A DNA stretch of 8,241 bases from Anaerolineae bacterium (GCA_025062175.1 JANXAX010000096.1:1-8241), one strand, 5' to 3'; shown: positions 1 through 7,779, counted from the first letter of the stretch. A program made the numbers and translations. Notes: a model not told the origin generated them from the letters alone.

Positions 1-1
1 C

Positions 2-574
2 TGGCAGACGAGCGAGCGGTATCTTGCCGAACGCACCACCACGCTCCTGCCGCTGGGTGACTTCGGCCACGACAGCCTCTATCTGATCAACCCCTACGGC
101 GACGCTCTGATTCGCGCTCCGCATGTCATCCTCGATCCCTTCTGGGCGAAATACGCGCCGCTGCCGCTGCGTGTCACGTTCGAGGCGGAAGGGGCAGCGC
201 TGCAGCTGTTGGCCTACCGGCTGGATCCCGTGCTTCAAGAGGCGACCCGACACGTGCCGTGGGCACAGGTGGTGCGTCTTACCCTCTACTGGCAGGCCTC
301 CTACACCCTCACTCGGTCTTACACCGTGTTTGTGCACGCCCTCGACTCAAATGGCGCACTGGTCGGACAGGCGGATGCACCTCCGGTGGCCGGTCGGTAT
401 CCGACGACGTTGTGGCGTCCGGGCGAGATCGTGCAGGATAGTCGCCTGGCGCCGCACGCCGCGGCGCTGCGCATCGGGCTGTACGACGCCACCACCGGCC
501 AGCGCCTGTCTGCCTTCGGGCCGGATGGCCAACGGTTGGAGCAAGACGCGGTGTTCATCCAAGTCGGGGAGTGA
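2..574 (+). CDS. C-terminal part of a probable membrane glycosyltransferase (5' truncated by window edge)
   Basis: The frame is open from the left edge and ends at a TGA, giving the last 190 residues of a longer protein. Visible blocks are LTLYWQAS (about 93-100 of the fragment), YTVFVHALD (107-115), GRYPTTLWRPGEIV (131-144) and RIGLYDATTGQRL (157-169). From memory, this order is typical of an extracytoplasmic beta-rich domain at the C-terminus of Chloroflexota family-39-like membrane glycosyltransferases and related hypothetical proteins. No membrane segment lies in the visible part, so the catalytic half must be upstream. The stretch between GEIV and RIGLYD is about ten residues shorter than I would expect, because a 'PPGxYRL'-like strand is missing. 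The gene converges on the minus-strand GT39/YfhO pair, whose topic it shares. The fragment also contains an in-frame ATG at 209, but homology-like sequence continues upstream of it, so that is not the start. The glycosyltransferase assignment is inference; coding status is firm. Confidence 0.8.
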   Translation, partial: WQTSERYLAERTTTLLPLGDFGHDSLYLINPYGDALIRAPHVILDPFWAKYAPLPLRVTFEAEGAALQLLAYRLDPVLQEATRHVPWAQVVRLTLYWQASYTLTRSYTVFVHALDSNGALVGQADAPPVAGRYPTTLWRPGEIVQDSRLAPHAAALRIGLYDATTGQRLSAFGPDGQRLEQDAVFIQVGE

Positions 575-763
575 TCTTTCGGGGTGGATCCAACCCGCTC
601 CGCGTGTGGTAAAGCGGCCCATATTCTCACCGCCGAGCATGCTGAGAGCATAGAGAGCACGCCGTAAAAAAACCCCGCGGTGAAAGCTTTTCCGCTCCTA
701 GACGGTTGCGACGTGAGTATGAGTAATCGTCGTCATCAGGAATTGTTGCTTGAGTTGACCCCA

Positions 764-785
764 ATTTGAAAACATCCGCACGGAT
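764..785 (-). terminator. Weak candidate terminator of the GT39-YfhO unit
   Basis: Reading the minus strand, the hairpin ATCC-GTGC-GGAT (774-785) is followed by GTTTTC, about 50 bases past the YfhO stop. A second stem, CAGGC/GCCTG (arms 792-796 and 809-813, loop 12), lies between it and the stop. The stem is only four pairs and the U-tract is short, so this is at best a weak intrinsic terminator. The rest of the 575-834 gap shows no gene that I can support. Confidence 0.25.
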
Positions 786-834
786 TGCCCCCAGGCAGCT
801 CACCAGTGGCCTGTGGCAGACTTTCGGAATGTCT

Positions 835-3654
835 CTACCTGTCCTTCAGCGCGGGTGCACGATGACGCAACACCACAACCAACAGCCCCACCCAGACGAG
901 CCACACCGCTGCACTGATCCAGCTGCCGAGGCGCAACGTGGCTGGCTGGTAGCGCAACTCCACTACGTGCGTCCCCGGCATAAGGGGCACCGCGCGGAAG
1001 GCCAGGTTGGCACGCAGCACCGGGGTCGGCTGCCCATCCACCGTGGCCTCCCAGCCCGGATAGAAGGTGTCAAACACCACCAAGTAGCCGGGCGCATCGC
1101 TGGTGACGACGATCGAGACTTCTTCCGGTTCGTAGCGCGTTAGAGTGGCCGTGCTCCTGCCCGACGCGTTCAGCGCCTTACCCGCGCTCAGCAACACCAG
1201 CCGCGCCGGGTCGAACGTCGGGTCGCGCATGCGGGCGAGCACTTCCTCATCGTCCGGGAGCACTTCGGCACGATGCACCACCAGCGCGCGTGGCAGGACG
1301 TCCAGGTTCTCGTAGATCTTTACATCGCCGGAATGTACCAGGCGGTAGCGCCCCTCAGTGGAAAGCGTCAACTGTTGTCCAGTGCGCGTGCGCGTGTCCA
1401 CCAGGCTCACCCCGCGCAGCACCAACTCTCCTTGTGGCAAGACCGCCTCGACCACCAGATCCTCCAGATAATACACGTCCTGCAAGGGGATCAATGCGAT
1501 GTAATCGCTGCCGGCCGCGTCGTCGCGCCAGGTGTGCCCGATGCGCGCCTGGCGGTGCGCCACGTCGGCGCGGTAGCGCCCTTCGCTGGTGTCACGCCCC
1601 GCCAGCAATTCCAACGTCTGCTGCCAGCCGGTCGCATCGCGCACGTGCAGGCGTGCCACGAGGGCGCCGTCGGGGAGTGCTCCCGCCCCTTCCAGGTGGG
1701 AGACGACCCCCAGCGCAGTGGCCGGAAAGCGCGGCAATGTGGTCGGTCGCACCATGACGATGCCACGCGGGCTGAGCCGCGCGCTGAATTGCAGGTCGTA
1801 ATAGATGCCGTCAATCCAGGCATCATAAACCTTGTCAGTGATCACATATTTGACACCCAACATGGATAACAGCCGACCGGGCGGCACGTCGCGCAATTGC
1901 TCGCGCAGGCGCCCGTCCACGGCCAGCCGCTCCTCGGGCAAGAACAGCCGCTGTAGCGTCACAAAGTCGCGCAGCGGCAACAAGCCTCCGTCATAACCGT
2001 CCACACTATATAGCCCGTACACGAGGGGCAGGTTATAGAACAGCACCTCTTTTTGCTTCGCTGCGACGATGTAATCATATACCGCCCGTTCCGGCAGCTG
2101 GCCGCCCAGCATAGCGCGCATTTCGGCCAGGTCGCCTGGGTCGTAGATGATGCCAGACAGGCTGAGGAAGCGATGGATGCCGGGATCGGTCTTCAGATGT
2201 GCAATGGAGGGGCGCCACAAGGTGTAGGCTTCCGGCGCCGTGGGATGGTTATGGCGCAAGGACTGGCCGGCCAGCCACAGCTCGGCGACCAGGAGGGCTG
2301 TTAGCAGCGTCGGCAGCCAAGCGAGAACCAACCGTTTCTTCCCCGTGGTGGTGTGTTCACGGGCGCGCAGCCACTCCAGAGCGAGACCGATCAGCACGGC
2401 CATCCCCCATGCATACCAGACCATCCAACGCGCCGGCGCGCGAAAGGCAGCAAATCCCGGCAGTAGATGATAGAGCAGGTAGTAGAACGGGTTGATCCGT
2501 CCCAGTGCCAGGAATAGGCCCACCGCGGCAAGGAGGGTGGACGTCCGCGCCGGCGCCGTCCAGCCAGTTGACACGGAACTTGCATGGCTGTCCATATCGC
2601 TGGCCTGCCCGGCACGCCCTCCAACAATCCTCGGCTGGCGACGCCACGCCTGCCAGCCGGCAAGCACCGCCAGCCCCAGCCCGACGAGGCCGACATAGGC
2701 GACGTATTCGCTATACGCCTCGCCGAAGACCTGGCTCAGCTCGACGCCGTAGGGCGGCAGCAGTGTATGGTGGAGCAGCTGGGGATTCAGACTGAACGCG
2801 GTGGCCTCTCGATAACTGAGCCCCTCGCTGCGCACCGACAGGCGTGCCAGTTCCCAGGTGGGCAACAGCTGGGCTGCGGTCAGCAGCCCTGTCAGCGCCG
2901 CGGCCAGCGCCAGGCCCATCAGGCCGTCCGGTCGGTACTGACACATCCAGGCGCGCAGGCCACGTGTGCGCTCGACATGAGTCAGCGCAAACACCGGGCG
3001 TACCAGCGCGTAGAAGCCCAGCCCCGTCAGCGCGATGAAGGTGGCTTGGGCATGGCCAGCCAACAGCATCAGCGCGAGGACGAGCGCCAAAAGCAACATT
3101 TGCCCTATATGGCGCCGCAATCGCCTTGCCAGCCCACTCCCATCTGTGCCCGCTATGATCCCTTCCAGCAGCCAGAAAGCCCAGGGCAGCCAGGCGAGAC
3201 AGTTCAGCTGGTTGAGGTGTTCGCTCTGCGCGGTCAGGAAGCCTCCCAGCGCGAAGGCGACTGCGGCGGCGACGCTCGCCGTCCAGCTGAGGTGCAAACG
3301 TCCCCGCGCATAGAGGAGCGTGCCCAGCGCTGCCAGCACCACGTGCAACACGATGGACGCGGCCACCTGTTTGGGCACTGGCAACCCCAACAACGGCCAG
3401 TGCAGCGGATAGAGCACCGCTGCCTGCATGTTTGCCAACAGGGGCACCCCCATGAACAGATAGGGGTTCCACAGGGGCAACTGACCTTGCAACAGTCGCT
3501 GGGTCACGTACGCGCGATAGGGGTAGAAATATAGAACCGAGTCAATGCCCATCAGGATGAGGTTGGTGCAAATAATCTTGTGAAAGAACAGCAGCGGCAG
3601 GACGAGCACAGCCACGACGGCGCCGATGCCCTGCCACTCGAACACACGTCTCAT
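835..3654 (-). CDS. YfhO-family multi-spanning membrane protein
   Basis: This is a 939-residue protein. A first membrane helix (about 8-28) is followed by the family-typical extracytoplasmic block DSVLYFYPYRAYVTQ (38-52) and LPLWNPYLFMGVPLLANMQ (59-77). Many hydrophobic segments follow up to about 463, then a soluble region (about 465-905) and a last helix (about 910-930). The C-terminal GYLVVFDTFYPGWEATVDG (856-874), continuing to RANLAFRAVPLMPGTHVVELRY, is the most recognisable YfhO signature. In Gram-positive bacteria YfhO-type proteins are GT-C-like enzymes that glycosylate teichoic acid; the substrate here is unknown. Its ATG overlaps the stop of the upstream GT39 gene (ATGA at 3651-3654), and GAGGA lies just upstream inside that gene, so the two are translationally coupled. 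A low-complexity loop sits at about 340-372. The length is within the range I expect for long members of the family. Confidence 0.92.
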   Translation of the reverse strand: MRRVFEWQGIGAVVAVLVLPLLFFHKIICTNLILMGIDSVLYFYPYRAYVTQRLLQGQLPLWNPYLFMGVPLLANMQAAVLYPLHWPLLGLPVPKQVAASIVLHVVLAALGTLLYARGRLHLSWTASVAAAVAFALGGFLTAQSEHLNQLNCLAWLPWAFWLLEGIIAGTDGSGLARRLRRHIGQMLLLALVLALMLLAGHAQATFIALTGLGFYALVRPVFALTHVERTRGLRAWMCQYRPDGLMGLALAAALTGLLTAAQLLPTWELARLSVRSEGLSYREATAFSLNPQLLHHTLLPPYGVELSQVFGEAYSEYVAYVGLVGLGLAVLAGWQAWRRQPRIVGGRAGQASDMDSHASSVSTGWTAPARTSTLLAAVGLFLALGRINPFYYLLYHLLPGFAAFRAPARWMVWYAWGMAVLIGLALEWLRAREHTTTGKKRLVLAWLPTLLTALLVAELWLAGQSLRHNHPTAPEAYTLWRPSIAHLKTDPGIHRFLSLSGIIYDPGDLAEMRAMLGGQLPERAVYDYIVAAKQKEVLFYNLPLVYGLYSVDGYDGGLLPLRDFVTLQRLFLPEERLAVDGRLREQLRDVPPGRLLSMLGVKYVITDKVYDAWIDGIYYDLQFSARLSPRGIVMVRPTTLPRFPATALGVVSHLEGAGALPDGALVARLHVRDATGWQQTLELLAGRDTSEGRYRADVAHRQARIGHTWRDDAAGSDYIALIPLQDVYYLEDLVVEAVLPQGELVLRGVSLVDTRTRTGQQLTLSTEGRYRLVHSGDVKIYENLDVLPRALVVHRAEVLPDDEEVLARMRDPTFDPARLVLLSAGKALNASGRSTATLTRYEPEEVSIVVTSDAPGYLVVFDTFYPGWEATVDGQPTPVLRANLAFRAVPLMPGTHVVELRYQPATLRLGSWISAAVWLVWVGLLVVVLRHRAPALKDR

Positions 3655-5300
3655 TGGGCTTCCTCGATGCGATACACGATGAACGAGACGGAGCCGTCGC
3701 GCCGGAAGGTGCGCAACACCTCACGCAACACCAGGCCGCGCCGGTGTAGCGCCAGCCGCGCCTCGGTCGCGGAGCGCCAGCTGGGGAAGACGATGTAACG
3801 CCGTGCCCCTGGACGAGCGCTCGCCTGGGCGGCCAAATCTTCCGGCGAGCGCCACATGCGAAAATCATACGGGCTGCCCCAAAGATAGAAGCGCCAATGC
3901 GCCCCCAGCCAGCGGTGGTAGAAAGTGGTGTCTGCCGGCACCGTCTTGAAGTAGGCAACCACCTGGTCGAGGCCGTCGTAGGCGCCGTGATCGCCGCCGA
4001 TGGGAAAGCGGCTAGCCGCGGCATCACGAATGACGGGCAGCGTGCTGGACAGCAACACGAGCAAGCCAGCGGCGTAGGCGGCTGACAACGCAGCGCTGCC
4101 GGCGTGACGAATCGGGGGTGTCGTCGGCACGACCGTCCCTTCAGATACCTGTGTGCAACGCCCGGCCCGCAGGACGTTCCACGGCAGTACAAGGATGCGT
4201 GCCAGCAGCAGCAGTATGCACGGCACCGCGCCCAGCATGTAGCGATCCCAGATCTGAAACCCCACCAGGGCGTGGCCCAACAGAAACAGGAGGAGGAAAC
4301 CGTTCAGCAGCAGGTCGTGGCGCAGGGCGTCGCCTGCTGAGCGCGTGGCAGATCCTGCCCGTGTTTCCTGCTCTGCGACGAGGCCATCTAGACACCAAGC
4401 GCGCCACAGCCACGCGCCCGGCCCATCCGACCTGCGCCGGCGCAACCACCCCACCAACCCATCCCCCAGCAACAACCCCGTCACCCCAACGATCAGCACC
4501 ATGTTCAAGGCGGGAGATGCTGTGGCATAGTATAACCATCCGACGAAGCCGCTCAACCGTTGCCACATCGCTTCCCAAGGCAGGCTGACACCGCCGTAGC
4601 TGAGCAAGCTCTGTTCCAGAAAGCCGGGCCGACGCCCCCGGGCGACATCCCAGATCAGCGCCAGACAGAGCATACCCATCAGCCCAAGGGCAAATCGTTT
4701 CCAGGCGTCCCTCGGGCTGCGCCATCCCAGCCCGATGACCAGAGGCAGAAAGAAGAGACCCTGTGGTTTGGTCATCATTGCCAGTCCCAGCGCCACGCCA
4801 GCCCAGCCGAGGCGTCTCGCGACTGCGGTGAGACATGCCGCCAACGCAAACATGACCATCAGCGTGTCGGTGAAGGCGGTGGCAGCGAAGAGGATGGCAA
4901 ACGGCGAGGCGGCCCAGAAAAAGGCGGCCAGCAGCCCGGCACCGCGTCCGTAGAGGCGCAGTCCCAAGCGCGCTATCAGCAGAGTGCTGACCAGGTGCGC
5001 GGCCAGGGAAGGCAATCGTGCCGCTGCCTCCGTGGCGCCGAAGAGGACAAAACTGAGTGCCTGTAGATAGAGGAAAAGCGGTGGCTTGTCCACCGGCGAG
5101 CCGCTTACCATGACATCGCGCCCACTGGCGATGCCCAGCGCCCATGTGCTGTAAACCGCCTCATCATGGTGAAAGCGGTTGCCCGCCAGGGGCGGCAGCG
5201 GTGCCAGGACCGCCAACCCCAGGCTGAGCAGCAGCCCGGCGCGCAGTCCCCAGCGGCTGAGGCGATCAACCGGCATCGGCAGTGCAAGGCAGGCCACCAT
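3651..5300 (-). CDS. GT39 (ArnT/PMT-like) membrane glycosyltransferase
   Basis: This is a 549-residue GT-C protein. After the first helix (about 20-38) comes NRFHHDEAVYSTWAL (41-55) with the Asp46-Glu47 pair that GT39/ArnT enzymes use in the first outer loop. VDKPPLFLYLQ (70-80) is the next conserved block, then TAFTDTLMVMFAL (141-153), MTKPQG (176-181) and GFQIWDRYML (347-356). About ten hydrophobic segments precede a short soluble C-terminal tail (about 430-549). Such enzymes transfer a sugar from a polyprenyl-phosphate donor to a lipid, glycan or protein outside the membrane; donor and acceptor cannot be read here. The start is uncertain: the first ATG has no clear Shine-Dalgarno site, an in-frame stop lies ten codons upstream (5328-5330), and Met9 is a plausible alternative. 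It is the first gene of a coupled pair with the YfhO-family gene. No confident promoter is visible in the 180-base gap before it. Confidence 0.9.
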   Translation of the reverse strand: MVACLALPMPVDRLSRWGLRAGLLLSLGLAVLAPLPPLAGNRFHHDEAVYSTWALGIASGRDVMVSGSPVDKPPLFLYLQALSFVLFGATEAAARLPSLAAHLVSTLLIARLGLRLYGRGAGLLAAFFWAASPFAILFAATAFTDTLMVMFALAACLTAVARRLGWAGVALGLAMMTKPQGLFFLPLVIGLGWRSPRDAWKRFALGLMGMLCLALIWDVARGRRPGFLEQSLLSYGGVSLPWEAMWQRLSGFVGWLYYATASPALNMVLIVGVTGLLLGDGLVGWLRRRRSDGPGAWLWRAWCLDGLVAEQETRAGSATRSAGDALRHDLLLNGFLLLFLLGHALVGFQIWDRYMLGAVPCILLLLARILVLPWNVLRAGRCTQVSEGTVVPTTPPIRHAGSAALSAAYAAGLLVLLSSTLPVIRDAAASRFPIGGDHGAYDGLDQVVAYFKTVPADTTFYHRWLGAHWRFYLWGSPYDFRMWRSPEDLAAQASARPGARRYIVFPSWRSATEARLALHRRGLVLREVLRTFRRDGSVSFIVYRIEEAQ

Positions 5301-5480
5301 GCCTATGCATACCCAGCAGAAACTGCTTCATCGCTGAGCACGCGCCGAAAGCGCAGACAGCACCATACAAACCCCTGCGTTCTCTGCGATGGAAGCACCT
5401 CGGCTCCCCGACGGTCGCGACTCGGATGGGCGGTGTGGACCGCGGCGCGCACGTAACGTGGGCATAGACCGTTGCGAGGA

Positions 5481-5708
5481 TCAAAATCGCCCAGGCTTCA
5501 AAGCTCCGTGTCGGCGCGCGGTGGGGGCGAATGCTAAGGCAGCTAGGATGGCCTCGCGGATTAGACGGAGATGCGCTTTGAGAATCTGTTCAATGGTCTC
5601 GCCCGCGGCCAACTTCTTTGGGATCGGCTCACTAGTAATGCGGGTGCCGGCGATGACCGGTTTGCCTATCATCACCTTGGGGTCGGAAACGATCCACTGT
5701 CGGAACAT
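5481..5708 (-). CDS. DUF433-domain protein, orphan VapB-like antitoxin, possibly decaying
   Basis: The gene encodes 75 residues from the ATG at 5706-5708, which has AGGGTG five bases upstream. A longer in-frame start at 5768 exists, but its extra 20 residues look non-conserved. The diagnostic DUF433 block is SDPKVMIGKPVIAGTRIT (8-25), followed by KLAAGETIEQIL (32-43) and AILAALAFA (53-61). DUF433 proteins are small helix-turn-helix, VapB-like antitoxins usually followed by a DUF5615 (PIN-like) toxin gene. The 180 bases downstream (5301-5480) in all three minus frames show nothing toxin-like; the only overlapping frame uses TTG and is arginine- and proline-rich without motifs. Two prolines in EPIP (27-30) fall where the family usually has a helix, and HLRLIREA (46-53) departs from the usual acidic 'DYPxLTxEDI' pattern. 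The sequence therefore suggests a solitary or degenerating antitoxin. Family membership is fairly sure; activity is doubtful. Confidence 0.7.
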   Translation of the reverse strand: MFRQWIVSDPKVMIGKPVIAGTRITSEPIPKKLAAGETIEQILKAHLRLIREAILAALAFAPTARRHGALKPGRF

Positions 5709-5873
5709 CGATACACCCTGTTCGCATGTGTATCTGCACAGCCGGTAGTCGTGCTCGTTGTAGCGCACATCTATATGCTACTGCGGCACTGGCAGTCGGA
5801 CAAGCTGTATTAGGGTATCCAGAGAGATATGAAAAGAGTGTGCCCGAGATCGCGGCCGGTCGCCCCTATGCGT

Positions 5874-5907
5874 ACAGCTCGGTTGATCTATCCGGCCCCT
5901 GAGCTGT
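5874..5907. repeat. Inverted repeat (hairpin) in the gap downstream of the DUF1786 operon
   Basis: Perfect arms ACAGCTC (5874-5880) and GAGCTGT (5901-5907) enclose 20 bases, and GG/CC can extend the stem past one bulge. On the plus strand the stem is followed by TTTCCC. On the minus strand, the transcribed direction here, no U-tract follows, so it is not a standard intrinsic terminator for the operon that ends at 5946. It could be a rho-dependent end, a processing hairpin or chance. Apart from this, a second short hairpin (GGGAC/GTCCC) at the 5946 stop and the DUF433 ribosome site, nothing else is supported between 5709 and 5945. Confidence 0.4.
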
Positions 5908-5945
5908 TTCCCTTGTATCACGCGCTATGCAGGGGGACAAGTCCC

Positions 5946-6431
5946 TCACACGCGCGGATGATAACAATCAATAAAGGCACGGTTCACCATGATCAAGCGC
6001 GCAGTGTCACCCGAGATCTCGCGCGTCGGCACCACGGCATGCAGCTGCGCGTGGGTGACCGGAACGAACGTCCCCCCAATCACGTTGAGGAGATTGCTCA
6101 GCGGCATGTCGCCGCTGGGGTGCAGATAGCCCTGAATGACGTACCGCGGCGTGTAGAGCACCGCCAGCTCGGCGCGCGCGGGCAGCGTGAGCAATGCCTC
6201 GCCCTCCGGCGTGCTCATGCTGATGGCCACGATCTGTCCCTTCGGCACCGTGACCAGCGGCTGGGCAACGCGCTCGAGCTTGGCCTGTGGATCTAGCACC
6301 AAGATGTGCGCCTCGGCTAGATCCAAAGTCTGCTTCTGCGGATTGTTGAGCCAAGTCAGGAAGGCTTCGTTCGAGGCGAAGCGGCCGCTGATCTGATAGG
6401 ATAACGTGTACACGCGAATCGGAAAGCTCAT
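5946..6431 (-). CDS. Uncharacterised protein with two tandem copies of a small domain (DUF6812-like)
   Basis: This 161-residue soluble protein has no signal peptide or membrane helix. Its two halves align by eye. YQISGRFASNEAFLTWLNN (12-30) followed by LDLAEAHILVL (37-47) matches YVIQGYLHPSGDMPLSNLLN (97-116) followed by FVPVTHAQLHAV (122-133). Each half ends in a strand with a basic or polar residue before a hydrophobic pair (KGQIVAI at 64-70; NRAFIDC at 150-156). The second half resembles a small prokaryotic domain with the pattern 'G-x-hLhxxxxxxLSxxLN...Fhxlx-x-A', which I recall as DUF6812-like; that name is tentative. The ATG at 6429-6431 has GGAG eight bases upstream. The gene begins 67 bases after the DUF1786 stop on the same strand, so the two are probably one transcript. 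Function is unknown; a small beta-rich ligand- or nucleotide-sensing module is only a guess. Confidence 0.78.
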   Translation of the reverse strand: MSFPIRVYTLSYQISGRFASNEAFLTWLNNPQKQTLDLAEAHILVLDPQAKLERVAQPLVTVPKGQIVAISMSTPEGEALLTLPARAELAVLYTPRYVIQGYLHPSGDMPLSNLLNVIGGTFVPVTHAQLHAVVPTREISGDTARLIMVNRAFIDCYHPRV

Positions 6432-6498
6432 GGTCTCATCTCCATCTCATCACAGGGGTGTGCTAAGCGTAATAGACTGGCTGCTCAGTGCTGTTGAG

Positions 6499-7626
6499 TC
6501 ACCACAAGGTCCGACCATCGCCGCCTTTCAGCGCACCCTCGATAAGGGGAGCATATTCAGGCATCACCTCGCCGCACGCCCGGATCAGACCGTAACAACC
6601 GGTCAGCATCATATCCCCGAAGGGAGCGGCAAAGAGCTTGGGATGTGGGATTGCGCGCAGCAGATTGCGCCGCGGGCCGGTCACCACCCAGAAGCGCTCC
6701 TCGGGCGGGATGACGCGCTTATGGAACAGGAGCGCCCCATGGCCTTGGGTGTCGAAGACCTCCTCATGGGTGAGCGTGCCCTCGGCCAGGCGTTCCAGAA
6801 AGATTCCTAGCTGCACGGCGTTGATTTCGCCAGTATGGTGCTCAAAAAGACCCTCGATGCCTTCATTCCCCAGTCGGAATGCCAGGCAATGGAAATTGCC
6901 CACATTCACCACAATCACAGAGCGTCGCTGCCCGATGGCCGGATCCTGCAAGGCGCCTAGCACGGCAGCGGGCGCAGTGTCCATCAGCACCACTGGCAGG
7001 TCATCGCGCGGGATGCTGGCGGCCACAGCGCGCATGCGTGTCAAAATCGGTGGCACATCCTCAGCACAAAAGGCGAAGGCAGACAGGCGATTCTCCGCCT
7101 GAACACGCTCGGCCAGATACTGAAAACGGAACAGGCGGTCGCTGACCCCTGGCGGTGCCTGACCATGGTCGAAGACGGCGACTGCCAGGGCATCTAGATC
7201 TCGGTCCAAATCGATGCCAAACGGACGAAAGGCTTGGGTGATGGCGCGATAGTGAAAATCACCAGTACGCAAATGCACCGCTTGATCGTGAATAGCTGCC
7301 GCCTCATCCTCGCTGACCAAGGTCACCCCCATGCTGGTCACTACCGCAAGGTCGTCGTCGAAAGTGCGTGCCGCCTCGGGTGTGGCATAGACGCGATAAC
7401 CGGCCTCCAGGTGATCGCGCACCGCCCAGGCACACGGCCCCCCGCCCATCAGCACGCCCGTGAGCACCACGTCCTCGCCGCGGCGCGTTGCCTCGCGCAC
7501 CGCCTGAGCCAGCTGCACCGTCGGCGAGGGTAGCACCATTTTGAAACAGTTCTCCACTTCACGTTCGCTGTCGAAGAGCAGAATATCCTGCGTGCCGGTG
7601 CCGATGTCGACTGCTAGAATCACCAT
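6499..7626 (-). CDS. DUF1786-family ASKHA-fold protein
   Basis: This is a 375-residue cytosolic protein. It opens with VILAVDIGTGTQDILLFD (2-19), a phosphate-1 loop of the actin/sugar-kinase/Hsp70 (ASKHA) superfamily with Asp7 and the glycine-rich turn. Other blocks I associate with DUF1786 are ENCFKMVLPSPT (25-36), TGVLMGGGPCAWA (56-68), VTSMGVTLVSEDEA (96-109), VNVGNFHCLAF (240-250, phosphate-2-like), LFEHHTGEIN (260-269) and FGDMMLTGCYGL (336-347). The family is sometimes labelled 'pyruvate formate-lyase activating enzyme-like', but no CxxxCxxC radical-SAM motif is present (cysteines at 27, 65, 187, 247, 344 and 351), so that label should not be used for function. A nucleotide-dependent kinase or ATPase is the reasonable inference; the substrate is unknown. 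The start has GGGG about ten bases upstream and fits the family N-terminus. It leads a probable operon with the 161-residue gene and is divergent from the secreted-protein gene. Confidence 0.9.
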   Translation of the reverse strand: MVILAVDIGTGTQDILLFDSEREVENCFKMVLPSPTVQLAQAVREATRRGEDVVLTGVLMGGGPCAWAVRDHLEAGYRVYATPEAARTFDDDLAVVTSMGVTLVSEDEAAAIHDQAVHLRTGDFHYRAITQAFRPFGIDLDRDLDALAVAVFDHGQAPPGVSDRLFRFQYLAERVQAENRLSAFAFCAEDVPPILTRMRAVAASIPRDDLPVVLMDTAPAAVLGALQDPAIGQRRSVIVVNVGNFHCLAFRLGNEGIEGLFEHHTGEINAVQLGIFLERLAEGTLTHEEVFDTQGHGALLFHKRVIPPEERFWVVTGPRRNLLRAIPHPKLFAAPFGDMMLTGCYGLIRACGEVMPEYAPLIEGALKGGDGRTLW

Positions 7627-7663
7627 CTTCGCCCATCCCCTGCTCTGCCCTTATTTTAGTCCT

Positions 7664-7669
7664 ATTGTA
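7664..7669 (-). promoter_or_regulatory. Candidate -10 box for the DUF1786 operon
   Basis: Minus-strand TACAAT matches the sigma-70 -10 consensus at five of six bases and would place transcription start about 30 bases before the DUF1786 ATG. The -35 position 17 bases upstream (CTGTTA) matches only three bases. An alternative TAAAAT lies at 7653-7658. The call rests mainly on the -10 and its position. Confidence 0.35.
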
Positions 7670-7763
7670 CCATGAAGCTGCGGCATTAACAGCATGGCGA
7701 GCATGTGGTGTATTAGGGGGTGAATTGTACAGGCACACCAGGTGGCCAGTGGGAAAGTGCTGT

Positions 7764-7779
7764 CCGGTGTCCCCACCGG
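7764..7779. repeat. Perfect hairpin between the divergent promoters
   Basis: CCGGTG (7764-7769) and CACCGG (7774-7779) form a perfect six-pair stem with the loop TCCC. It lies 45 bases upstream of the plus-strand -35 box and about 95 bases upstream of the minus-strand -10, and it is enclosed by the CCAGGTG / CACCTGG inverted repeat (7738-7744 and 7809-7815). As DNA it could be an operator for a dimeric regulator shared by both directions. There is no U-tract, so it is not a terminator. Confidence 0.4.

Noticed and set aside
660..690. A-run next to GC-rich sequence after the left-edge gene, looking like a terminator.
   Set aside because: On the minus strand the T-run is preceded only by a four-pair GCGG/CCGC stem with internal mismatches, and on the plus strand there is no U-tract after a stem. 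Not good enough to call.
2584..3534. A 316-codon plus-strand frame opposite the YfhO-family gene.
   Set aside because: It lies wholly antisense to a well-recognised gene, is Gln-, Arg- and His-rich, and is a codon-bias shadow common in high-GC genes. The same applies to the other long antisense frames over the GT39 and DUF1786 genes.
5266..5484. Minus-strand 72-codon frame starting with TTG and overlapping the DUF433 stop by four bases, in the position of a partner toxin.
   Set aside because: It is rich in Arg, Pro, Cys and His, lacks DUF5615 or PIN motifs (no 'LLDENL'-like start), and runs into the GT39 start. Probably a chance frame.
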